A stretch of 64,000 nucleotides of DNA from Torreya grandis (GCA_037957365.1 JARHVA010000002.1:2019001-2083000), one strand, 5' to 3'; shown: positions 50,500 through 61,520, counted from the stretch's first letter. Made by a program: numbers and translations. The notes: a model not told the origin generated them from the sequence alone.

Positions 50500-51557
50500 A
50501 TTAATGTTCAATCCATATATTGAATAATCTTTACATCAAAATAAAATTAAAATTTTGTTTCGAAAAAGTATCTACTAAGAAATAAATGATGGTACATGTA
50601 TTTATTTATTTATTTAAATTTTATTTATATCTTTAATATTTTTAAAATAGTACAATAAAACAATTAATCTAAGATCTTATACTGTCATTAGTAGAATCTT
50701 TAATGTACTTTGAATTCTTATTTTATAAAGATAATAAATGAGTAGTTATTCCTCGATATTGATATCCATAAATGTTTCAATCATATAATATTTATGTAAA
50801 ATTCATGACATTTTTTCTTAGTACACTCAACAAATTGAGAATTTAGAAATTAAATAAGCCTTACAACCTAAAAAATTATTTATAAATCTAGTAATTTTCT
50901 TAAATGTATGTGACCGATCATTTAAGTATGTGTGATCATGTATCTCACACACATTCCACCATGCATCCTTGTTTGTTTGATAGTTTTTGTTGGAGTGGTC
51001 ATGTTCACATCAGCTAGTGGTTTAAGTTATTTTCAAATTAGTTTTCTCTTTATCTGTGCTCAAACCCATTCACAATGTTAAGCTTGATTTGAAGTTTTGT
51101 TATACTAGTTGGATTATTTTTCTATATGTACACAAAAAATATTGTGGTGCACATATTTATACAATTATTTATATTTAGGTTGATCACAATAATCAAACAA
51201 TTGTTTTGAAACCAAATGAATAACCTATTTAGTAGGCACTCCTTGTACTTATTCATGATGGTAGGAAGAAAAAGCTCCAAATTGTACATTCACCTTGAAA
51301 TAAAATAATGAGAGACCTTTTATGCATAATGTTTGACTAATTATTATGTGCAATGGTATTAAGGTTTTGATAATAATGTATGAGAGAGATCATGGATGGA
51401 TGAGAAGCATTCTCAATTCTACCATGGTATTAGAGGAGACTCCCCAATTATAGCTTCGTTGATTGTTTAACACCTTGAGGATTTAATCTGAGTTTTTTGA
51501 TTTGACTATACAAGCCTATACGGATAGGTAGAGGCTAATTTTGTTGGATGTAAAACT
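50500..51557. other. Unassigned AT-rich region
   Basis: No recognisable gene or repeat pair. It probably includes the outer end of the CACTA remnant, but no TAGTG/CACTA terminus could be fixed. Confidence 0.35.
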
Positions 51558-52258
51558 ATTGGTCAAATTTGAACCCATCACATCCCATCAAAGGGATCCA
51601 AACCAATCATAGAAGTCTGTAAAAAAAATGGCCATAAAAAATGTAAAATCCAAAAATTGTGTGATACTTCAAAAGTGTATAGTCATTATTAAAAAGACAA
51701 AAGAAGGGTGAGGTATAAAAATCCATGTCACTCAATCCTATCATCTTAGGCTCTAGACCATCTGTGCCGCTGCCATGTCACTAACTATGTGGAAAGCATT
51801 CTTTGTACAGTGCACCGTCAGCTAAGTGGAACCACCTGAAGTGGAAGGTCAATATTGAGTCTGACTCTCAAGTGATTGAACAGACAACTACCCACTCCTA
51901 GTCCCACTAAATTATATTAATGGCATTTATGTGACACAAAATTTATAGTCTCACATTTCTACTAAAACTTTAAGTTATTTTAGAAAAATTAGCTAATGCA
52001 TTCTACTAAAACTTATAATTATAACTTGTCAATGCTAATTTGCTCTTCAACTCTGTTAATTGGCACCAATGAAGGCTAAATTCATTTTAATGTGATGCCT
52101 TTGTCATGATTCATGCCAACTACCAATAAGTAATAATGGTAGTACATCATGGCTACTCTGCGTGTGGGTAGGGGCTTAAGCCTTAGACTTAGAAAGTTAG
52201 CGCTACTCTAGTCTCTCACTGCTCAGTACTCTATCTCTCACAAATCACAAATTCACAA
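51558..52258. repeat. Left arm blocks of a complex inverted-repeat cluster
   Basis: Sub-blocks are found inverted further right: 51558-51720 against 53427-53590, about 51690-51800 against 53680-53775, and about 51870-52258 against 54313-54700. Landmarks are CAAAAGAAGGGTGA, AATGGCATTTA-GTGACA, CTAAATTCATTTTAA and CTCTATCTCTCA. Each block is inverted but the blocks keep the same order, so this is not a simple foldback. No coding sequence. Confidence 0.8.
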
Positions 52259-52724
52259 GGTGAAGGCATTTCTAATGCTCTACAAGATTTTTTATCCATT
52301 AAAGTTCAAACCAGTTGGATTTATAGCGTGAAAGGTTGTTTATAGACTTTGGAGATTGATTGCAATCTGTAGATTTAGGTAATTACTAAACCTCCCCAAT
52401 TTTTTAATCAAGTAAATGAAAAGGAAGTGTTATGATGGCCATTGGCGATATGGAATTTTGGAAAGAAGTTTTTAGAGAGGGTTTTATCTTAGACTCATAA
52501 CATAATTTTAGGGTTTAATCTAGCTAAGATTTTCTTTAGTAAATTAGGGTAATTAATTATTTTAAAACCAAAAAAATACAGAGTTGTGTAGGGTTTATAA
52601 ATTTATCTTGAATATAGATTTTGGGTATTTTGATTTGAGTTTGAAATTATGAATATATATTTTTCATTTTTATATACATTAAATTACCAATCTTAGAGTA
52701 AATTAGAATTATAAATATATATAA

Positions 52725-52729
<5 letters not shown>
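52259..52729. other. Unassigned AT-rich segment inside the inverted-repeat cluster
   Basis: Unique-looking sequence with AAATTAGGGTAATTAATT-type AT-rich stretches and no recognisable coding region. It may be the non-repeated core of an element bounded by the inverted blocks. Confidence 0.35.

Positions 52730-52781
<52 letters not shown>
52730..52781. repeat. (TA)n microsatellite
   Basis: Preceded by 'ccaatcttagagtaaattag...ataaatatata', the same kind of lead-in that precedes the other TA tracts here. Confidence 0.95.
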
Positions 52782-52784
<3 letters not shown>

Positions 52785-53001
52785 TTATGAGACCAAATTC
52801 AATCTCACTTAAAGGGTGTTGAGTGCTGACAGGTACAATTTTGGGTATTTTGAAAGCTTTTGTTTATATTATATATAAGTAGTTTCATTTTTATATATGT
52901 TTACAATACTAATTTACAGTGAACTATGAATATATATTTTTCATTTATATATATATGTATATTACTAATTTGCAATGAATATATATATAATATATTTTAA
53001 A

Positions 53002-53012
<11 letters not shown>

Positions 53013-53071
<59 letters not shown>
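53013..53071. repeat. (TA)n microsatellite
   Basis: Followed by TTTATAATACTAATTTGAAG, the inverse of the lead-in motif seen before other tracts. Confidence 0.95.
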
Positions 53072-53076
<5 letters not shown>

Positions 53077-53160
53077 ATACTAATTTGAAGTGAATATGTA
53101 TGTATATATAAAAAATAAAATAAAATATATATTTATTTTATATATATAGTTTCATTTTTA

Positions 53161-53265
53161 TGAGACCAATTTAAGTGTAAATTACCAATCTCAATTCTCA
53201 CTGTAAATTAGTATTATAAATATATAAAACTACTCACTATAATCACGAATCTCACAGTAAATTAG

Positions 53266-53267
<2 letters not shown>
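53161..53267. repeat. TA-tract-associated ~100-bp repeat
   Basis: Reads 'ccaatctcaattctcac', 'gtaaattagtattataaa', then 'cacgaatctcacagtaaattag', leading straight into (TA)n. Further copies are at about 53785-53884 and 54705-54800, and inverted pieces at 53072-53095 and 54087-54127. Confidence 0.75.

Positions 53268-53353
<86 letters not shown>
53268..53353. repeat. (TA)n microsatellite, longest in window
   Basis: About 86 bp of uninterrupted TA directly after the 100-bp associated repeat. Confidence 0.97.
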
Positions 53354-53356
<3 letters not shown>

Positions 53357-53426
53357 TGAAATAATATAAACTATTCTATGTAATGCATGGTGAACTGCAT
53401 GTAAACTATTATGTGTACACACTATA

Positions 53427-53590
53427 AACTTTTAAAGTTCACCCTTCTTTTGTCATTTTAATAATGATTATGAAATTCTTAATTGTCACGCAATTTATGG
53501 ATTAAGTTTTTTTATGACCATTTTTTAATATGGATTTCATAGCAGGTTCGAACTCCAGATCACTTAAACAGGCTGTGATGAGTTCAAATA
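53427..53590. repeat. Inverted copy of 51558-51720
   Basis: Reverse-complement alignment keeps the CACCCTTCTTTTGTC landmark, the 'atggTcataaaaaa' region and the 'tttgaac.catcaca' end. A further partial copy of the landmark in the same orientation lies at 53739-53775. Confidence 0.75.
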
Positions 53591-53784
53591 TTTTTGTTCA
53601 CCTTTCATCTTTCACTCATCAATAACGAGTCAACACTATGTCACAATTGCTAGTCGCCATGTAGGTAGTGAAAGGCAATAGCGTGACACCTAGTTAGTAG
53701 TCATAGGGATGGGCTAAAGCCTAGGACCAACTGATGGGGATTTTTAAAGCTCACCCTTCTTTTATCATTTTAAAATCTAAGTGT

Positions 53785-53902
53785 GAATTATCAATCTCAA
53801 TTTTTACTATTAATTAGTATTATAAATATATAAAACCACTCAATGTAATTATCAATCTCACAATAAATTAGTGATTGTACGAAAATATATATATATATAT
53901 AT
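53785..53902. repeat. TA-associated ~100-bp repeat plus short (TA)n
   Basis: Second copy of the 53161 unit ('tatcaatctcaatttttac', 'attagtattataaatat', 'caatctcacaataaattag'), ending in a short TA tract at 53885-53902. Confidence 0.72.
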
Positions 53903-54182
53903 AATCACTAGTCAAATTTGAACATGTCCTAGCCCTTCTAAGTTGATGTAATAAGTATACACTTTCCCTTATAAATTTACAATAACAATAAATGAGTTGT
54001 ATTACTTCATTTTTATAACACCAATCTCCCTTTGAATTAGTATTTTAAATATATATAATAGTATTAAATTCTATATAGTTTTATTTATATATATTTATAA
54101 TACTAATTTAAAGTGAGATTGGTCTCATTTATATATGTTTATAAGACTAATTTAAAGTGATTGGAATTTGGTTTTATAAAAC

Positions 54183-54265
54183 TGTGTGTGTGCGTGTGTG
54201 CATGCGTGCGTGTGCGTGTGCGTGTGCGTGTGCGTGTGCGTGTGCGTGTGCGTGTGCGTGTGCGT

Positions 54266-54316
<51 letters not shown>
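54183..54316. repeat. Compound (TGTGCG)n-(TG)n microsatellite
   Basis: Short TG/TGCG start, then about 13 TGTGCG-type hexamers, then pure TG to 54316. It retains many CpGs in otherwise CpG-poor DNA. It abuts the inverted block at 54313. Open frames across it are artefacts. Confidence 0.95.
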
Positions 54317-54319
<3 letters not shown>

Positions 54320-54700
54320 TTGTGACTTATGAGAGATAGAGTATCCATAAGCCTGCAGTTGTGCCTCCACAGTCCACTTCCAATAACCATCAACCCACCA
54401 CCATTATTAATTATTGATAGTTGTCAATGTATTAAAATGAATTTAGCAAATTATTTGGGCTACCAATGTCGACTGATAGAGTGGAAGAGTAAATTAGCAA
54501 TGTCAATTGGTAATGACCATTGACAAGGTACAATCACAAGTTTTAGCGAAATGCATTAACCAATTTTTTTTAAACAATTTAAAGTTTTAGCAGAAATGTG
54601 GGACTAAAAATTTCATGTCACCTAAATGCCATTAATGGAATTTTGTGCAACTCAAAGTGGGTAGTTGTTACTTGTTAACTTGTTTGTTCATTCACCTTCC
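54313..54700. repeat. Inverted copy of about 51870-52258
   Basis: Its reverse complement aligns along nearly the whole length with the left block: 'acaactacccac', 'ttaatggcattta-gtgaca', 'gctaaaacttt', 'gctaatttactcttc', 'gctaaattcattttaa', 'tactctatctctca'. It forms about 390-bp inverted arms around a 2-kb AT-rich centre, similar in size to a Mutator-like TIR; no transposase is seen. Confidence 0.82.
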
Positions 54701-54704
54701 TGAA

Positions 54705-54900
54705 TGTAAATCACCAATCTCGATTCTTATTGTAAATTAGTATTATAAATATATAAAATCAATCTCACTGTAATTATCAATCTTATAATAATTTTGTATT
54801 ATAAATATATATATATATATATATAATTTTATTTTTATATATATTTGTAAGACTAATTTAAAGTGAGAATTATAAGAGTAATTTAAAGTGAGATTGGTCT
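54705..54900. repeat. TA-associated repeat, third copy, with inverted companion
   Basis: 'ccaatctcgattcttattg', 'taaattagtattataaat' then 'tatcaatcttataataat' and a short TA tract (54806-54824). It is followed by the inverse 'actaatttaaagtgag' twice (54852 and 54876). Confidence 0.7.
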
Positions 54901-55110
54901 CATAATATATATAATTTAATATTATTATATATATATATTTAAAATATTAATTCAAAGGGAGATAACATTTTGAATTTTGGAAATGATTTTAAACCCTTAT
55001 CATTATAAATTAATAAAACATAAAGTTTTTTATTGAGATTAGAATGATTTTGGAAAGAATTTTAAATCCTAATCCTGATATTACACTCTGGTATATGGAA
55101 TTTATTTATG

Positions 55111-55130
55111 TTTTTTTTTTTTTTTTTTTT
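55111..55130. repeat. Poly(T) tract
   Basis: 20 consecutive T. On the minus strand it is a poly(A) and might mark a retroposed 3' end, but no minus-strand coding body was recognised beside it. Confidence 0.9.
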
Positions 55131-55269
55131 ATTGAGTAGATATAAATTGTGAGAAAATAGCTTTTATTGGTAATCCTAATAATGATAAAAAATAACTATC
55201 ACTTGCTAATGTATTTTGTATCCCTAAAGATTCTAATCAATAATTTTAGTCTAAAAATAAAGACTTTGA

Positions 55270-55550
55270 TGTTCATTTGTATGAATAAAACTATGAATCA
55301 TATGGAGAACAAATTCAAGAAGAGGAACAAGTATAAAAAAATAGAAAAAACATTCAAGTTCAAGTAGAAAACAAAATTTCCATAGGCTTATGTTGTAAAA
55401 GACTACAATGGTGTTGAAAGGATAAAATGTTCTTAGTGTGTAAAATATAAGAGAGAAACTCCATTTGCTAAAGATGAAAGTACCGCCCTTCAAATCAGTG
55501 GTTTAAGAATGCATGCAGAATCTGAGCCTCATAAATTTATTTTCTAACTT
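55270..55550 (+). pseudogene. Fragment of a BED/TTF-like zinc-finger protein (ZNF862/KIAA1586-like N-terminus)
   Basis: Across one or two stops the frame gives NKFKKRNKYKKIEKTFKFK, KTKFP, AYVVKDYNGVERIKC, CVKYKRETPFAKDES and ALQISGLRMHAESEPHK. The order Lys-rich helix, 'C..C', a basic 'FA.gs' segment and 'L..H..S..H' matches the zinc-finger N-termini of hAT-related domesticated proteins. The Cys-x-Ser-stop-Cys and His-x5-His pattern is visible at about 55426-55533. No dimerisation domain follows, because element D begins at 55663. The homology is inferred by pattern. Confidence 0.45.
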
Positions 55551-55662
55551 TTGGAGGGAGAAAACAAATGAAGTAGTATTCTAATTACCAAACATGTAAA
55601 ACTAATGGTGACACTAAGAAGGAGAGAATCATATATGTGATAGAAAATATGTATTTTGTTAT

Positions 55663-57817
55663 TGTTGACCATTTTTTGCCCAACATGCCAAAAAAAATTG
55701 GTCCCCCTCTGCCCCTACTATGCTAGGCCATTTTCATTTTTTGATTTTGCATGAATCTGGTGATTTCTACAGACTCTGCAGGTTCTAGCGATTTATACGA
55801 ACTCAGCAGGTTAGTCCTTTGGTGCATGAAGGATCAGTTTAGAGAGTTTCAGGTTTTACAAGGCTTCTTCAGGCTCTGGTCTGAAGGAAATCACAAAAAA
55901 ATTGGTGTCTTTGAACCATTAAACCAGTTCAAGGCCTTGGTTCAATGTTTAAAGTTCATCGGCACTTGGTTCAACCTTGGTTTAACACTTCGGCTGGTTT
56001 AATCAGCCTTAGTTCAATGCCTGGTTCATCGCTTCAAGCTCAGCACAAAGTTCATCACCATTTGGTTCAATGATTGGTTCAACCACTTGATTCATCGGCG
56101 TGTAGCTTTGAACTGTTAAACCAGTTTAACCAATTGGTTCATTCGACATCAGTTCAGTGGCTTCCAGTTCAACCAAACAGTTCAAAAGCTTAAGTTTAAT
56201 GGCATTAGCGTGTAGTGGTTGAACCGTTGAACTAATTGAACTGTTAAACCAATTTTGGTTTAACGGCTTGGTTCAAGGGTGTGCCCTACAACCAAAGGGC
56301 AGTTTGAGATCCAAATGCCCTTGCGGAGGGAAAGAAGACCAAAAAAGCTTAAGGACACAATCGAAGGTCTAGAAGCCCTTGCAAAGGGTAGTTCAAGGTT
56401 TGGAAGCCCTTGTAGAGGGCAGAAAGAGCTTCAAAGACCCTGAACGATAAAGGCAAAGACCGAGACAATTCTTGTGGACTTTTTATCTATAGGAAAAGCC
56501 CAAAACAAAAGACCCACAGGAAAAAGGCTACAAAAAAGCTTGATGACTTTTGTCGAGGATGGTGACGTCCTGAAAGCCATCAATTTTAAGTAAATGAACT
56601 AGCCATTGGGTGATGGTCGTACGGATGTCAAATTTAACATAGTGAAGTAGCTATTGTTTTTGAACTACCAGAGCGCCAACCATGTGAAGAGAGCCCAAGG
56701 AATGTAGCGACCCGCCAGAAGATCACCCTTGAGGGTTGAAAGAGCAGGAAGAAGACAAGGAGCAAAAATGATAAAGCATTCAAGTGGCGAAGAGATGGAG
56801 AGTTATTGTAGATGAGCGGTGCGACCTACTTTTCTCCAAGTTGGCATTGATGAGGGGACAAACTGTAGTCTGTTTATAGAAAAGAGGTGCAACCATGCCC
56901 TTACATTAATGCTTGAATGCCAAAGTCAATTTTAGTGATGGTACAACATGGTTCTAGTAGGCCTCTTCTGAAGGATGACATCATTAACAGTGGCTTTCCT
57001 CTTCTCGATGTGTTCAGTGCACATGGGCCACTTGCAGAAAAGAGTGCCAAAATCTTTCCTAGGAAGCACCAAGTTGCTCTTCCTCTTTCTATAAATTGTA
57101 AACTTCTCTTTTGAGAAAGGGATCCACTCTCAGCCTTAAGGCAAAACTCTGCCCAAAAATCTCTCAGGCTTGTAAGGCAGAGCTCTGCCAGAATTTTACC
57201 TTGAATCAAAACATAGCATTTTTACCTCCATTCTGAGTTTTGCATCTTTAGTATGTGTCTATGCATTTGATTATGTGTTAAGTCATTTTCTTAGTGCTTT
57301 TGCAGAATGATTGCAGCATGGCTGGTGCATTTTTGAGTTTCCTTTTATAGGTCTGTCAGAAGTGTCCCTAGAGGAGTGTAGGTGAAGTGGATAGGTTATT
57401 GTATTGTGTCCCACAATGCCTCTATTAGTTATTTCCTCTCTGTATCTCCACAGACCCCTGACCCACTAATGCAGAAGGTTTTCTCACTTTAGATGAAGTG
57501 TATAGGCGCTTCCTTTTGGTGAAAAGTGTATATTTAGGCTGGGTGGATCACATTTTCTGGTGTATCACCTTTTCCCTTTTTAGGTTAGGTTCTATTTTTA
57601 GCATCTCTCTCTCCCTTTTCATCCCCCCTTTTACATTTTTTTTGTTAGCAGTAGGAGAAACCAGGGCCTAAATGATACATTAGAGGGAGCTAGCCCTTAT
57701 CTAGAGACTCTCCCCTCCAACTTCGTTGGTCCCACAGGTGAGAGGGGAGTTTCCATTATTGTGTGAAGAAGGCAGGAGCTCAGCCTCCTGCCAAGGGTGC
57801 AATCTTCTATGTCAACA
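55663..57817 (+). mobile_element. Element D 5' LTR
   Basis: 2155 bp, TGTTGACCATTTTTTGCCC to CTATGTCAACA. The GGTTCA cluster is at 55911-56278. The EcoRI-centred palindromes of A and C are reduced to a single half ('gtctgaaggaaatca'). TATAAATT is at 57090. The distal part is the best match to 1-731. Confidence 0.92.
57090..57097 (+). promoter_or_regulatory. LTR D TATA box (TATAAATT)
   Basis: Aligned with the TATATATT boxes of LTRs A and C and followed by GTAAACTTCTCTTTTGAGAA. It is preceded by the same pyrimidine-rich TTCCTCTTTC. Confidence 0.65.
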
Positions 57818-60274
57818 GTTTCTGGCACACCTGGTGGGACCAACTAGGACAAGTTGTGTCCAAAGAGTTAAAGAATTTTTGGTGTGTTCTTCAACCGACC
57901 AGCCTTTGGAGGCTTTTGCATCAACACCAATGGTGACTCCGAGTTGAATCAGCTAGTTAAGCAGCCTAGTGCCATCAAAAATCACATTTTTGTATGTATA
58001 ATTCTTTTACACAAAATCATGGGTCTTGTTTTCCTCCATATGACTATGATCAAGCTCAATATTTTCAGAGAATCACCTCAAGTAGCTCTCCTAGTTTCCC
58101 TTCAATGATAAGGGAAATGGCCCTAGAGTTTGAGAAGTAGACGATGGACATTGATAGACTGGAGGAGCAGTACATATATCATCAGGAGCTGATGTATAAA
58201 GAGGAGTGTTTGTTTTGGCAAGCTCAGGCTTTGCAATCCATGGAGGAAGAGGTAGCAAAATGGAGAAATCCATTTATCAAGGTAGTCAGCCTTGCATGCC
58301 CTCTCCTATCCTAAATAAAGCCCCCTCTTTTGCACCAAATCCTTTCTATCAGATAGAACTTGCTCACTTTAGCTCATCTGATGCCTCTACTCTCAATCTC
58401 GTGTGCCTAACTTTCCAACATCAAAAATCATCAAAGTAACCCCCCATGGAGATCAATCTTCTCAATTCCTTATATTGTGAATCTTCCATTGGGGGGAATA
58501 CCATGAGCTATTACATTCCCCTACTAGAGACTCTTTCAGTGCATCAACAGTCTCTTCCTAGCGTTCCTCAACCTCCCCAAATTTTTCAGCATGATATGCA
58601 AACTCTGAGTTGGAGGAAGGAATGCCAAGAACCAGCCTAGAGCTTTGAAGATGATGATGTTGGTGACCTCCAAGAAAGACTCTTTCAGGACAATCTAGCC
58701 AAGCAAATTGAAGATTTAGAGGCTAGGATGAGTTTGCTCCATGAAAGAGAGATAGAACTTCTAGACCTTGCAGAGAAGCCCCAGGACCTTGGAGAAAACA
58801 AAGTTGCTACCTGTTCACAGGAGAAAAATTCTAATTTTGAGATCCTAAACTGGGGGAAAATAGTAGAATCATGGGGCAAGAAGGAGGAGAAGCAAGGTTT
58901 TTCTCAAAACCTTGAAGAAGCCGAAGCTGCTCCTGCTCATGATAATGCTAACGACCTCTAAGAAAAGCTCTTCCAAGAAGATCTAGCTAGGAGAATTACA
59001 AAGTTGGAATCTAAAGAGAGATTCCTCAGCCAGTGTGTGATGGATGGTTCAGACCCAATGACACATCCCATGTCTAAACACACTCCACTTACACATTTTC
59101 AAGAGAAATATCAGGCCACACCTAATATAGATGAAGTGTTGACCAAGTGGAAGGAGGAGAATCATTCGATTCTAGCTCAAGCACTGCCTCCTCTTCCACA
59201 CAATTTTCCCACTTCACCCCTTCTCAAAGAGGAACCTGTTTTGTAAGAGGTAGGTGAGGAGCAGAAGATCCAATCTGCATTTTTTTAGGGGGCTGTCATG
59301 AGCGACAATGAAGAAAAAATAATCATTGAGGCTTTTTGTGAAGGCATCATCAGCAATGGAGAAGACTCAAGTCACACATACATGCAGATGTTCCAACAAT
59401 ACGAGGAGGAACAAAAGCATAGTGAGCTCTCTTCCCCCTTGTTCGATGAACTTCCTTATTGCTTCGATGAGGAGGATGACTACGCTAAAGAAACTGAGTT
59501 GGAGGAGGAAAAGGAGAGGTCTGTCTTCCTTGAAGAAAACCTTGAAGAAGAAAACTTTGAACAGAGAGGTGATGTTCTGTGGGATGAGTAATCAGTTTGT
59601 GATTCCATTTTAGACATCACCACAGTCACCCTTCTTTAAGAAGGTCAAAAGGAAGCAGAGGATGAGTCTGACAAAATCTCCAATGAAGCAAAAGAAAATA
59701 GGTCAAACCATGATGCATTACAGAGGGACTGTGCACATTAAAGGGCTAACGGTGATAATCCAACAGCCACTGATTTCTTGGTGAAGAGCACCCATATGAG
59801 GGACCAGCATTCAACAAGCTTCCAAGGACAAGAATAGTACATATATGTCAGAATCATGTTCGAATTTGATCCATTCAGATACCATCCAATCTAGGTGACA
59901 AGCAAGAGGAGTAGGTCACCAAATCTCCTTTTCATTCAGCTACTTGCCTGGCACCATAAGTCTTCTTACCAGGAAGGGGACTTAAGAAATTTTCTCTTTG
60001 ATCCAGGAGGGAAGCGAGAACACCTGGTTAGTTATATATAGTAGTTTTCTTTTAGTTTCTTTTCCTACTTTCCCTAAGTCCAGTTTACACAGGTAGTGTT
60101 TTTAGCCTTGTGTGTTTCCCTTTGTGTGTGGGATAGAAGCTTCATGTTTGATTCTTGGATATTTGGGGCTATTGCTAACCTTTTTTCAAGTTGCATCTAA
60201 CTCTGTGCCTAATGGACTGCAAGGAAATTGGTCTTTAAGTATAGCAAGCATGCTTCCCCTGGGAGTCACCAATC
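57818..60274 (+). pseudogene. Element D interior with accessory ORF (coiled coil, acidic) homologous to element C
   Basis: No pol motif. In order: FLVCSSTDQPLEAFASTPMV (about 57870-57935), IREMALEFEK and IDRLEEQYIYHQELMYKEEC with QAQALQSMEEEVAKW (coiled coil, 58108-58263), LNWGKIVESWGKKEEKQGFS (58847-58907), RFLSQCVMDGSDPMTHPMSK (59019-59078), NIDEVLTKWKEENHSILAQA (59125-59184), FDEEDDYAKETELEEEKERS (59464-59523), SVCDSILDITTVTLL (59592-59636), and a C-terminus FDPGGKREHLVSYI with its stop at 60039-60041. Open blocks are 58728-58961, 59004-59246 and 59298-59591. It is the best preserved copy of the family. Function unknown. Confidence 0.65.
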
Positions 60275-60345
60275 TATTGACCATTTTTTTCCCAACAGGC
60301 CAAAAAATTTAGTTCCCCTCTGCCCCTACTATGCTAGGCCATTTT
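60275..60345 (+). mobile_element. Element D 3' LTR, first 71 bp
   Basis: TATTGACCATTTTTTTCCC through 'ctatgctaggcca', collinear with 55663-55740. It is cut by the start of element E. Confidence 0.85.
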
Positions 60346-60414
60346 TTTTAGGTTGTGCAGCTAAAAGCTTCACTGATGCAAATAGGGAAGGAGGTTGCTG
60401 AGTGTCACAGTCAC

Positions 60415-60530
60415 TGGCGTCGGTTAGGCTGATCGATGTCGGCCAGTGGTGGATAGGAATGCAACCGACGTCGGCAGGAGTCGGCTGATGTCGGTCACCT
60501 CCAGGTAGATAGGGACCAACGTCAGTCACC
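60415..60530. repeat. GACGTCGG motif cluster in LTR E
   Basis: GGCGTCGGTTAGG, CGATGTCGGCCAG, CCGACGTCGGCAGG, AGTCGGCTGATGTCGGTCAC and CAACGTCAGTCAC follow each other within about 115 bp. The copy in the 3' LTR is at 63643-63765. Confidence 0.85.
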
Positions 60531-60668
60531 TGTGTGATTCTGGAACTGTCAGTTGCACAAATAGTTTGTTAATGAACTGAGTGTTTGCATGTTAAGAGCC
60601 AATTTTAGACTTGAAGCTGTGGATCTAATTATTGTAATTAGGTGTCTAATTATTGTTTGCATGAGATC

Positions 60669-60676
60669 TATATAAT
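60669..60676 (+). promoter_or_regulatory. LTR E TATA box (TATATAAT)
   Basis: GATCTATATAATAGACTCATGG is conserved in the 3' LTR at 63900-63907. The position suits a U3/R boundary. Confidence 0.65.
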
Positions 60677-61507
60677 AGACTCATGGGTTGTATTGTAAAA
60701 GTGTGCTAGAGAGTAAGCGAGCAAATATTAGCTCCTTCTGTGTATGAAGAGAGCATAGTGTGTTCCTCCTAGTGCCACAGTGCCAAGTGTGGGTGTTGGT
60801 TTGGAGAATCAAGTAGGATTCTTCATGTATGTATAATCTTGGTTAGAAGGTGTGCATGGCTACGTTAGGAGATCTACATGGTAAGTAAGATCATTGATCT
60901 ATAGGTGTATATGTGTGCAAAATCTAGGTTTGCAGGTGTGCAGAACCAGATTAATTTGCAGGTGTGCAAGATCAGGGAAGATAGCAACACAATAAGGAGC
61001 AAGATCAGGAGAGATCTACTTGGAGTACAGTGTGTACTCAGTTATTGAGCAAAGAGAAAGGCAAGGTAGATCCTTCCATAAGTAAGGTCTGTTGAGTTGT
61101 AGGTTGTTACAAGTTCAGGGGAGATCTACTTGGAGTACGTTGAGTACTTGGAGTGCGTGGAGCACTTGTAGAGTGCGTGGAGCACTTGGGTACTGGCAGT
61201 AGTGGATACTGACTGGTTAGAGGTGAACACCAACTCTGTGTTTGAGTTGTGTGTTGGGACCGTAAGAGAGAGAGCTTTGAGGAAAGAATTATTATACACT
61301 TGAGGTGTGGGAAGCCTCTGAGAGGTGTGAAGAAGAACTGGCATCTTCTTTATTGTATTCTTTTTTGTATGAGTATTAATACAAGTTGTGTATTGTCTCT
61401 CATATTCTGTGTTATTTTTGAATTCTAGTTACTTGTGATTCTGGTTTAATTCCGCATGTAAGTTGCTTGTATATGGTAATCAATTGTGCTTCTGTATTTC
61501 CCAATAA

Positions 61508-61520
61508 GTGGTATCAGAAC
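61508..61520 (+). other. Element E primer-binding site (initiator tRNA-Met type)
   Basis: GTGGTATCAGAAC follows the LTR end CCCAATAA. TGGTATCAGAGC is the standard plant copia PBS; the change GAGC to GAAC is a transition. Confidence 0.88.

Larger units (their letters stand above)
55663..60345 (+). mobile_element. Element D: non-autonomous LTR retrotransposon, 3' LTR interrupted by element E
   Basis: The 5' LTR is 55663-57817, the interior 57818-60274, and the first 71 bp of the 3' LTR are at 60275-60345. The rest should resume after element E, beyond the window. Termini, PBS-like sequence and pre-LTR block match elements A and C; the interior matches C. The left target duplication would be GTTAT (55658-55662); the right one is not visible. 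Confidence 0.9.
60346..61506 (+). mobile_element. Element E 5' LTR
   Basis: Starts at the position of TGTTAGG (here decayed to TTTTAGG), followed by TTGTGCAGCTAAAAGCTTC, and ends CCCAATA immediately before the PBS. The first 395 bp align with 63577-63970; differences are mostly transitions, many at CpG. TATATAAT is at 60669-60676. Confidence 0.92.

Noticed and set aside
53537..53560. GGTTCGAACTCC resembling a tRNA/SINE B box
   Set aside because: The spacing of the final bases does not fit GWTCRANNC and no A box or tRNA-like fold lies upstream. It is part of an inverted repeat block.
54139..54393. Open frames with Thr-His, Arg-Thr or Cys-Ala/Val repeats on both strands
   Set aside because: Products of the (TGTGCG)n-(TG)n microsatellite.
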